Source of the DNA: an uncultured Christensenellaceae bacterium
GTDB taxonomy: Bacteria; Bacillota; Clostridia; Christensenellales; CAG-314
Length of the DNA: 64,000 nucleotides
Assembly (NCBI GenBank): GCA_910585195.1
Contig: CAJUCX010000004.1
Coordinates: 46,230-110,229, forward strand
Reading direction: 5' to 3'
The notes under the pieces were generated by a model that saw only the letters and a program-made list of their open reading frames with translations, was not told where the DNA came from and ran no database searches. Shown here in pieces: positions 57,707-64,000 of the stretch (positions within the stretch are counted from its first letter, which is position 1; each line of letters opens with the position of its first letter). The translations under genes were made by a program, and so were the position numbers.

Positions 57707-60079
57707 TTATTTTGCAGGAATATATTTGAAAGAAATTTCGCAAACCTTGCCGTCGGTAAGCGCAATGCCCGTTATTTTCTGTCCGCCCTGTTCTACCGCG
57801 CCGCAGTTTGTCTTTATCATCTTTTTGGTGCCTTCCGGCAAAACGACCTCTATTTCTTCGTTCTTTTTGCCGACAATCGTTACGGTAAACATTTGGCTCT
57901 TAGGCACGTAAGTCATACTTACGTCTTTGCCGCCTTCCGCCTTCAAATGTTCTATACTGAGCGCCTCACCCTGGAAAATATAACAAGGCAAAATATACAG
58001 CGAGTTTCCGCAGCAGCCAAGCAGCATTTCCTGTATTGCATTGGTAATTGCCATATTGCCGTAAAGTTGCACGGCGGCGTTTTCGTTGTTGGCAATGTAA
58101 CCCATTCCGCGCCAATCCGAATCTAATGCGGAAAGATTTCCCGCAAGACCTCCTTTAACAACGTTGCGCATACACTCCACCGCCATATTTTTGTCGCCGA
58201 AGCGAGCAAACAACGCTGCGAGGTTAGCCATATTTGCAAGGTTTTGTTCTTCCGCGCTGCCGAAGTAAACTTCCTTTGCCGTGTTTACGTAAGTCTTGAC
58301 GTCTTCCGCATTGCTTTGTCTGTTTACCAAATCATTCGGATATGCAGAGTAAAGCATAGATATACCGAAAGCGTTTGCATTGTTGCAGCGGTTTTCCCGA
58401 TACAGTTTTATTTCTCCGTTGTCAACAGGCTCCTGCGGAATTTTTGCCAGCATTTCACCCCATTTGTCTATGTCTTTTTGATTTTCTCCTGCAATCTTAC
58501 CTGCTTCTATCAAATCGGAAAGCACTCCCCTTGCAACCTGAAAATCCAGCGTAGCGTTTGCGCCGACGACGGGTCTGTCGTCTCTGTATAAACTCGGCAC
58601 GTAGTTAGGAATGCACGAAAACGGTGTGCAAAGCGTGCCGTCAACGTCGGTCGTGAAAAATTCTTCGTAAAACAGCGCGACGTTTTTCATAAACGGCAAA
58701 GCCCTTGTCTTTAAGAATTTATCATCCTGAGTATAGAGATAATATCTGTAATATAAATCGGCAATAACGCCTGCTACGGAAGTATCGCAAATAACCGTCG
58801 GGTCAAGAGTGCCGAGTCTGCCGGTGGACGGCGCGCATACGGCAGGCACAAATACGCCGCGTTTGCCGAACAAACGCTGTGCGTTGTCCTTAAAACTTCC
58901 TGCCATTTCGTCGAAATATTTGAAGAACGGTTCCGCCATTTCGATAAGATTGCCCTTAAAGATATGTCTGTAACCTTCCGTCAGCTGTCTGTTGTCTATC
59001 TTGCCGTTTACGGCTTTATAATCGCCGTTCCAAATGCCGGTAGGCAAAAACATTCTGTTTGCGGTGTTTGCGCCGGAGATAAACAAATATCTGCCGAAAC
59101 TCCACAATTTTTCTATCAAGGCGGAAGAAATTTCTCCGTGGTTTGCCCTTTGCAACAAGTTTTCTATCGGGCACTCGTCTTGGTCTGAGCCGAAGTCCAC
59201 CCTGCAACTGTTGTAAAGTTTTGAGTGAAGCGGAAAATGCGCCTTTTTAAGTTTGTCGTAACCGTCTTTGGTTGCAGTCAACTCGTCTTTCAGTTTCTTC
59301 CACTCTCTGTCTTTTTGAGAATCGCTGAAAAGTTTGATAATTATGTAAATATTTGACGCGCCCTTTATTTTAAGAGATTTTGCCGTAACCGACTGCATAC
59401 CGCCGGCAGCAGAAACTTTTGCAACCGCGCCGTAATCCAGCCCGTTGTCGTTTCTTGCGGCAAAACATATAAAGTTTTTTTCATAAACAGACTGCACGCC
59501 GTCCGGCATAACGAGTTCTTCGTCGAAGCCGCCGAAGTTTTTCGGCAGGTCAAAACTAAACTCCGCATCTATACTCTTGTTTCCGGTTTTTTTCATTTCC
59601 AAAACGATGCAGTTGTCCGCTCTCGAAACAAAAAGCGTTCTCGTATGCTTTGCGTTGCCGTCGGCAAAAGAAACGGAAATCTCGCCGCTTTCCATATCCA
59701 AAGTGCGGCTATACTCTTTAATGCCCTTTTCTATTTCCGTATTGATGTTAAGGCAGCACATAGGCAAAGGGTCGGCAGGATTAGGACGAAAGTTTTTTGC
59801 CTTTAATGCGTTTGGCAAAATTTCCTGTACGGTCATAAAATCGCCGTCGTCAGACGCTTTTTTTACTTCCTTCATTTTAAGCGAAACGTCCGGCAATACG
59901 TTGGTGCGTCCGTGCCAGTTGAGTTTTGCCATATTAAGCAAAATGCACTCGTGCCTTGCCCCGCCGTAAACGTTTGCACCGATTACGCCGTTGCCAGAGA
60001 AAAAACCTTCTCTCCAATTAGAGCCCCACCAAGACGCGGGCTTTTCCGCCAGAATTATGTTTCTGAAATTTTTAGCCAT
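57707..60079 (-). CDS. GH95-like glycoside hydrolase
   Basis: 790-residue cytosolic enzyme without a signal peptide. The N-terminal beta region has SWWGSNWREGFFSGNGVIGANVYGG, close to the GH95 start pattern (WxEALPxGNGRLGAMVxGG). A long (alpha/alpha)6 catalytic region follows, with TGIWNGDYKAVNG, and a C-terminal beta domain ends it. GH95 enzymes are alpha-L-fucosidases or galactosidases; the exact activity and catalytic residues cannot be confirmed, so the family call is provisional. AGGGG precedes the ATG. A transport or intracellular oligosaccharide role is inferred from location. Confidence 0.65.
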   Translation of the reverse strand: MAKNFRNIILAEKPASWWGSNWREGFFSGNGVIGANVYGGARHECILLNMAKLNWHGRTNVLPDVSLKMKEVKKASDDGDFMTVQEILPNALKAKNFRPNPADPLPMCCLNINTEIEKGIKEYSRTLDMESGEISVSFADGNAKHTRTLFVSRADNCIVLEMKKTGNKSIDAEFSFDLPKNFGGFDEELVMPDGVQSVYEKNFICFAARNDNGLDYGAVAKVSAAGGMQSVTAKSLKIKGASNIYIIIKLFSDSQKDREWKKLKDELTATKDGYDKLKKAHFPLHSKLYNSCRVDFGSDQDECPIENLLQRANHGEISSALIEKLWSFGRYLFISGANTANRMFLPTGIWNGDYKAVNGKIDNRQLTEGYRHIFKGNLIEMAEPFFKYFDEMAGSFKDNAQRLFGKRGVFVPAVCAPSTGRLGTLDPTVICDTSVAGVIADLYYRYYLYTQDDKFLKTRALPFMKNVALFYEEFFTTDVDGTLCTPFSCIPNYVPSLYRDDRPVVGANATLDFQVARGVLSDLIEAGKIAGENQKDIDKWGEMLAKIPQEPVDNGEIKLYRENRCNNANAFGISMLYSAYPNDLVNRQSNAEDVKTYVNTAKEVYFGSAEEQNLANMANLAALFARFGDKNMAVECMRNVVKGGLAGNLSALDSDWRGMGYIANNENAAVQLYGNMAITNAIQEMLLGCCGNSLYILPCYIFQGEALSIEHLKAEGGKDVSMTYVPKSQMFTVTIVGKKNEEIEVVLPEGTKKMIKTNCGAVEQGGQKITGIALTDGKVCEISFKYIPAK

Positions 60080-60160
60080 AAAAAATCCCCTCGCAATGCT
60101 TTGACAAGGTAAACCCGTCTTAAAGCCTACAATGTCAAAATAAGCATATCAAACGATAAA

Positions 60161-60189
60161 ATTATACCACGCTTGCGCCAAAAAGTAAA
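60161..60189 (-). promoter_or_regulatory. Promoter of the GH95-like gene
   Basis: TTTACT (60184-60189), 17-bp spacer, perfect TATAAT (60161-60166). The leader carries TATCAAACGATA, an imperfect palindrome sharing TCAAACG with the purE operator. Confidence 0.7.
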
Positions 60190-60313
60190 CGGCAATAAAG
60201 TATTTAATGCACTGCAAATAAAATTATATTTTTTCGGTTTTATTTTTGAAAAATCTAAATAAAAAAACACTAGCCCCGACCGCCGTCGGTGTTAGTATAA
60301 TATGTAAACGCTA

Positions 60314-60363
60314 AAATAAAAAGCCGCATACAAACTTATCCTTACGGGGTTTGCCTGCGGCTT
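60314..60363 (-). terminator. Terminator of the membrane-protein gene
   Basis: AAGCCGCA (60321-60328) pairs with TGCGGCTT (60356-60363), with an inner CAAAC/GTTTG pair; the minus strand continues with TTTTTATTTT. Confidence 0.8.
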
Positions 60364-60374
60364 GATTTTTAAGT

Positions 60375-60998
60375 TTATTCTTCAACTTGCGCCGACTTAA
60401 TCAACGCATTATGTATCGGGTCTGCCACCTGATAAATTATGCCGTCGTCGATAAGTCCGCTCATAAGCACCACAAGTCTTTGTTTCTTTTGCTCCGACGG
60501 TTCATCGGCAGCATAAATCGCCGACGCTTTTTCCGCAATCAACTTTACTTCTGAAACAAAATCTTTCATAGTGGTTTTGCCTTCCAAAAGTTTTGACTTG
60601 ACGTCGGAATATACGAACATCTCGGTATAAAACAAATTAAAGACGTCGTCTTTTTGCAGTTTCTTTAAGTTGTCTCCGAATAGCGACGACAGCATACGGT
60701 AAATTACCGTTGCCGTTGCGCCGATGGTAAGTCCGCTTACGATTACGTTGTCAAACGCGCCCGACAGCCCCGTCTTTTCTACGACGAGAGCGTGAAATAT
60801 ACTGCACGCGCACCCGAACGCAAACGGAAAAATTATCGTAGGGTCAAACTTTTTAAGAAGGTCGATTTTAAGTTTGGGAATAAACAATCTTTTGACTGTT
60901 TCCGTCAAAAGACAAACGATGCAGGCATACACGACGACCGCGCCGCTGCTGTGCCGCACCAATGCCATAAGGCTTTCAAAAATCGTGTTAAAATCCAT
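60375..60998 (-). CDS. Uncharacterised membrane protein, 207 residues
   Basis: Not recognised. Three hydrophobic segments lie in the N-terminal half (SSGAVVVYACIVCLLTETV, PTIIFPFAFGCACSIFHALVV, NVIVSGLTIGATATVIYRML), followed by a helical, charged C-terminal half. The start at 60998 is chosen because AGAGAGG precedes it; the longer frame reads through a hairpin-rich leader. A 9-codon ORF sits just upstream. The N-terminal part recalls small holin-like or phage-type membrane proteins, but nothing confirms that. Confidence 0.7.
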   Translation of the reverse strand: MDFNTIFESLMALVRHSSGAVVVYACIVCLLTETVKRLFIPKLKIDLLKKFDPTIIFPFAFGCACSIFHALVVEKTGLSGAFDNVIVSGLTIGATATVIYRMLSSLFGDNLKKLQKDDVFNLFYTEMFVYSDVKSKLLEGKTTMKDFVSEVKLIAEKASAIYAADEPSEQKKQRLVVLMSGLIDDGIIYQVADPIHNALIKSAQVEE

Positions 60999-61014
60999 AA
61001 AACCTCTCTTTGCT

Positions 61015-61044
61015 TTACGGCCGACAACCCAAAACCATAGGCAT
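61015..61044 (-). CDS. Possible leader peptide (9 codons)
   Basis: ATG-CCT-ATG... TAA encodes MPMVLGCRP. It starts directly after a hairpin and five U (61045-61072) and ends 16 nt before the main start, so the two could be coupled. Only position supports it. Confidence 0.25.
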   Translation of the reverse strand: MPMVLGCRP

Positions 61045-61072
61045 AAAAAATACGCAACTTTTTGTTGCGTAT
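61045..61072 (-). promoter_or_regulatory. Hairpin plus U tract touching a small ORF
   Basis: Perfect ATACGCAAC/GTTGCGTAT (61050-61058 with 61064-61072) then five U and ATG. TAAAAT (61075-61080) lies just upstream but the -35 is poor. It could be a read-through terminator of rsmI or a leader. Confidence 0.5.
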
Positions 61073-61185
61073 ATATTTTAACATTACATTTTTTTGTTTT
61101 GGACTTCGTGTGCCAAAAAAACAAAAAAATTACTTGCTTACGCTTCGTAATTCTTTTTGGGCTAATGAGCGCTCCGCACAAATCT

Positions 61186-61252
61186 GTTTCAAAAAAATAA
61201 GTTTTTTTGAAACATAAACTTACTGCCAAAGTGCAAAGCACTTTGGCAGTAA
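61186..61252. repeat. Two adjacent perfect inverted repeats
   Basis: GTTTCAAAAAAA/TTTTTTTGAAAC (61186-61213) and TTACTGCCAAAGTGC/GCACTTTGGCAGTAA (61220-61252). Neither has a T-tract behind it on either strand, so they are not standard terminators. Confidence 0.8.
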
Positions 61253-61308
61253 AAAACAATATATTTTATAAATCTTTATAAAATTACAGCCGAAACTATT
61301 AACTTTTT

Positions 61309-62106
61309 TTACTCCACAAACAACTTATAAATTTCGTTTTTGGTTACTCCGCGGTCTTTTGCCGTCTGCTTGATTGCCTCCATTTTGCTAAGCCCCGAGT
61401 TTATATAAAACTCTACGTGTTTTTCCGCAGACAGTTTATTTAACGCGTTTTCTTCTTTTGCTTTATCCACAATCAAAACAAACTCGCCTTTCGGGTTTTC
61501 TATATAAGCGTCTTTTAAGTCAAAAAACCGTACGCTCTCGTACATTTTTGAAATTTCTTTAACGACGGCAACTTTTCTGTCGCCGAAAAAACCGTAAAGT
61601 GTTTTAAGGTCGTCGTTTACGTTGTGCACGGCAGAGTAAAAGATATTGACGCAACTGCCGGAAAGTGTTTCCAACTGCCTTTGCCTTTCTGCGGGCTTTT
61701 CTTTAAGAAAGCCAGCGAAAGTAAAAGGCGCCTCGAAGCCGGAAAGTACAAACGCCGTAATAAAAGCGCACGCCCCGGGTATGACCGTATAATCGATATT
61801 ATTTTTTATAAGTTCTCTCACCAGCAAAAAGCCCGGGTCGGAAACGCACGGCATACCGGCGTCGGAAATTACCGCTACGTTTTGCCCGTCGTTTGCAAGG
61901 TTGCAAACGTACTCCAAAGACTTTGCCTCGTTGAATTTATGGAACGCTTTAAGCGGTTTATTCACGCCGTATTTGTCAAGCAGCACGCGCGAATGTCTCG
62001 TGTCCTCGCACAAAATGACGTCGCATTCTTTAAGCGTTTCCACCGCGCGGTAACTTATGTCGCCCAAGTTTCCTATCGGCGTTGCAACGAAAAATACTTT
62101 ACCCAT
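61309..62106 (-). CDS. rsmI: 16S rRNA C1402 2'-O-methyltransferase RsmI
   Basis: 265-residue SAM-dependent methyltransferase. VFFVATPIGNLGDISYRAVETLK at the start and the motifs CEDTRHSRVLLDKYG, SDAGMPCVSDPG and VIPGACAFITAF are diagnostic. The start at 62106 is preferred because GGAGA lies 5 nt upstream and family proteins start there; the longer frame begins 12 bases earlier without a site. It overlaps the upstream methyltransferase gene by 8 bases. Confidence 0.95.
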   Translation of the reverse strand: MGKVFFVATPIGNLGDISYRAVETLKECDVILCEDTRHSRVLLDKYGVNKPLKAFHKFNEAKSLEYVCNLANDGQNVAVISDAGMPCVSDPGFLLVRELIKNNIDYTVIPGACAFITAFVLSGFEAPFTFAGFLKEKPAERQRQLETLSGSCVNIFYSAVHNVNDDLKTLYGFFGDRKVAVVKEISKMYESVRFFDLKDAYIENPKGEFVLIVDKAKEENALNKLSAEKHVEFYINSGLSKMEAIKQTAKDRGVTKNEIYKLFVE

Positions 62107-62842
62107 CGGTTTCTCCATACAACTTTTTTATGGTCTGAGTAAAATTGCCGTCATCGTCATACATAACGATAGGCTTGTTCCATCTCAAACCCTCTTTGCC
62201 TTGTTTCGTTCCGCAAACAATCACAAGATACGGCGCGTCGCCCTCACGGGCGCAAACGGAGGTGATTTCCTTAGGCTGAACGTCATACTTAGTCATCAGC
62301 CTGAAAATTTCCGCAGCGCGTTCCGCCTTATGCACTATATAAAATTTTCCGCCGTTCTTCAAAATTTTGCTTGCGCTAAAACAAATTTCTTCCAAAGTAA
62401 CTTTAACTTCGTGTCTGCAAATTTTAAGACTTTCCTGCAACTGCGTTTCTCCGCCGCCGCTCTTTATATAAGGCGGATTGCACACCGCAACGTCGACTTT
62501 TTTTCCGCCGTAATTTTTTGCAAATTCCTGCAAAGACGCGTTTACAACTTCTATCCTGTCATCAAGTCCGTTGTACTCTACGCTGCGTTTTGCCATATCC
62601 GCCAACTGCGGTTGAATTTCCACCGCAATCACCTTTTGAGGTTTTTTCTTGTAAGCAATAAGAATTGAAATTATTCCGCTGCCGGTGCCGAAGTCCACCA
62701 CAACATCGCCGCTTTTGGCGTTTACGCTATTTGCAAGCAAAACCGCGTCGGAAGTAAATCGATATTCGTTTGCGTCTTGAATTATTTTAAGACCGCCGAC
62801 CTGCAAGTCCTCTAATTTTTCTGTTTCTTTCAAATTTATCAT
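62099..62842 (-). CDS. tRNA1(Val) A37 N6-methyltransferase (COG4123/YfiC-like)
   Basis: 247-residue Rossmann methyltransferase. The SAM loop is VVVDFGTGSGIISILIA (about 47-63) and the catalytic motif NPPY follows (about 126), typical of TrmN6. The N-terminal QDANEYRFTSDAVLLA is a family signature. The start at 62842 has no Shine-Dalgarno; TTGTTT-N17-CATAAT ends 7 nt before the ATG, so the mRNA is predicted leaderless. The frame continues upstream to 63070, but that part lies in the promoter region and is not family-like. rsmI follows. Confidence 0.88.
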   Translation of the reverse strand: MINLKETEKLEDLQVGGLKIIQDANEYRFTSDAVLLANSVNAKSGDVVVDFGTGSGIISILIAYKKKPQKVIAVEIQPQLADMAKRSVEYNGLDDRIEVVNASLQEFAKNYGGKKVDVAVCNPPYIKSGGGETQLQESLKICRHEVKVTLEEICFSASKILKNGGKFYIVHKAERAAEIFRLMTKYDVQPKEITSVCAREGDAPYLVIVCGTKQGKEGLRWNKPIVMYDDDGNFTQTIKKLYGETDG

Positions 62843-62849
62843 TGACAAA

Positions 62850-62878
62850 ATTATGCAACAAAAAGCAAATAAAAACAA
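62850..62878 (-). promoter_or_regulatory. Promoter of the tRNA methyltransferase gene
   Basis: TTGTTT (62873-62878), 17-bp spacer, CATAAT (62850-62855), ending 7 nt before the ATG. Confidence 0.6.
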
Positions 62879-63109
62879 GCGTTTTGTTTTTTGTAAAATG
62901 GTAAAAACTGTAAACAATTGCAAAAACCGTTTTCGGGTGCTATACTTTTTCTTAAATAAAAACGCTTGCAACAATTTGCACGCGCATAAAGCAATATTTT
63001 TGTATGAAAACATTGCGACTTTCCCCGTATATGCTAAGTCAAAAATATAATTACAGCACAATAATCTCAAATATATATAGTATCGCAGTGCAAACGTTAA
63101 GGAGGTTAT

Positions 63110-64000
63110 ATGAAGTTATCTGAAATACCGTACAAAAGAATTACGCTTGAAGAAATACGCGCGGAAATGAAAAAATTTATTTCCGAATTTGAAAACGCAA
63201 ACAGCGCAAAAGAACAAATGGAAATTTATAAACGCTACAACGATTATTCCGAAGATATTTCCACCACCTTTTCGCTTTTGAACATTCGCTATACGCTAAA
63301 TACCGCCGACGAATTTTACTCTGCGGAAAAAGACTATCTCAACGAAATTTCACCTTACGTAACGCAACTTGCGCAGGAGTTTAACGACAAACTGTTGGAG
63401 TCGAAATACATCGGCGAACTTAAAACAATGCTGCCGGAACTTATCTTCACCAAGTTGGAATACTCTAAAAAATGCTTCAACGACGAGATTTTGAAAGAGT
63501 TGGAAATCGAAAGCAAGTTGGAAACGGAATACAGTCAACTTACCGCCTGCGCTCTTATCGACTTTGAGGGGCAAAAACTCACTCTGTCGCAACTTGGCAA
63601 ATACAAACAAAGCCCTGACAGAGAAACACGCATAAAAGCCTTTAATGCTGCGGGAAAATGGTTGGAATGCGTTGCCGACAAAATAGACGACATTTACGAC
63701 AAAATGGTAAAAGTGCGTACGTCGATGGCAAAAAAACTCGGTTTTGAAAATTACCACGAAATGTCCATATACCGTATGGGCAGAATAGGCTACGGAATAG
63801 ACGACATAAAAACCTTCCGCAAACAAGTCAAAGAAGATTTGGTGCCTATCATACAAAAATTAAAAAGAGAACAAGCGCAGGAACTCGGCATAGAAAAAAT
63901 CACCATTGCCGACGACCCGATAGTATTCAAGCACGGCAACCCTACGCCTATCGGCACGCCGGAAGAAATCTTTGCAAACGGCAAAAAGATGTATCACGAA
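63110..64000 (+). CDS. M3 family oligoendopeptidase, truncated by window end
   Basis: First 297 codons of a zinc metallopeptidase of the PepF-like group. The N-terminal region (MKLSEIPYKRITLEEIRAEM) and the pattern KLGFENYHEMSIYRMGRIGYG match clostridial M3 oligoendopeptidases. The HExxH zinc site lies beyond the window edge. The start is fixed by AAGGAGG 4 nt before ATG. The promoter upstream is unclear. Its cytosolic location and peptide substrate are inferred from the family. Confidence 0.9.
   Translation, partial: MKLSEIPYKRITLEEIRAEMKKFISEFENANSAKEQMEIYKRYNDYSEDISTTFSLLNIRYTLNTADEFYSAEKDYLNEISPYVTQLAQEFNDKLLESKYIGELKTMLPELIFTKLEYSKKCFNDEILKELEIESKLETEYSQLTACALIDFEGQKLTLSQLGKYKQSPDRETRIKAFNAAGKWLECVADKIDDIYDKMVKVRTSMAKKLGFENYHEMSIYRMGRIGYGIDDIKTFRKQVKEDLVPIIQKLKREQAQELGIEKITIADDPIVFKHGNPTPIGTPEEIFANGKKMYHE

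Noticed and set aside
57707..60079. GH95 enzyme as a secreted surface enzyme
   Set aside because: No signal peptide or lipobox at the N-terminus, so it is probably cytosolic.
60999..61259. 87-residue N-terminal extension of the membrane protein
   Set aside because: It reads through hairpins and AT-rich sequence; AGAGAGG marks the start at 60998.
62843..63070. N-terminal extension of the tRNA methyltransferase
   Set aside because: Lies in the promoter region, has a poor family match, and the -10 is 7 nt before the ATG at 62842.

Overview
The window looks like a chromosomal segment of a low-GC, Gram-positive, strictly anaerobic member of the Bacillota, most likely an uncultured Clostridia lineage. 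Supporting signs are strong AGGAGG-type ribosome binding sites, a complete Mur/Ddl set, ClpC-McsB-McsA, long-form HPF, ECF-type vitamin transporters under FMN and TPP riboswitches, an NfnAB electron-bifurcating transhydrogenase, and a PadR-HAAS-DUF4097 module. No IS element, prophage, CRISPR array, rRNA or tRNA gene was seen. About four fifths of the genes lie on the minus strand, so the window probably sits on one replichore arm.

Layout. 1-592: tandem ~95-bp repeats, then a terminator. 593-5086: a type IIA topoisomerase pair. 5461-9437: a serine hydrolase, murG, and a small accessory island (two 22-23-residue membrane peptides, an unknown protein, a divergent WYL regulator). 9645-14636: tsaE-tsaB-rimI-hydrolase-murF-ddl. 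14847-15825: the riboflavin transporter ribU with FMN riboswitch and terminator. 15890-20112: small membrane or secreted proteins, rsfS and a nadD-yqeK fusion. 20279-25134: obgE-yhbY, nfnAB, nth and DUF3343, next to a divergent cysteine desulfurase (25455). 26654-27683: two unknown genes, one with 84-bp in-frame repeats. 27833-34052: an ECF S component, malic enzyme and S41 protease, a degenerate ABC ATPase with a YfbR-type nucleotidase, and a GT2 enzyme. 34193-35094: TPP riboswitch and thiT. 35993-42876: hpf, clpC-mcsB-mcsA, and the PadR operon. 43085-47486: an EF-G-like GTPase, murI, an S20 gene with a long tail, and nrdR. 47504-57604: a purine operon (purE-C-F, terminator, purN-H-D-L-nrdR) lacking purM. 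57707-64000: a GH95-like enzyme, a membrane protein, rsmI, a tRNA N6-adenine methyltransferase and a truncated M3 peptidase.

The regulatory architecture is the most unusual aspect. Several genes have no Shine-Dalgarno sequence but carry a -10 hexamer 6-8 nt before ATG, which predicts leaderless mRNAs: nadD, the WYL regulator, the tRNA methyltransferase, murG, two unknown genes and probably the GT2 gene. At least two others, tsaE and nth, have a canonical promoter whose predicted 5' UTR is only a terminator-like hairpin plus a U tract abutting the AUG. The best candidates for something undescribed are the paired micro-ORFs at 7815-7965 with the divergent WYL gene, the hairpin-U-AUG leaders, and the pseudo-ABC ATPase. 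All statements come from reading the sequence; no database search was run.
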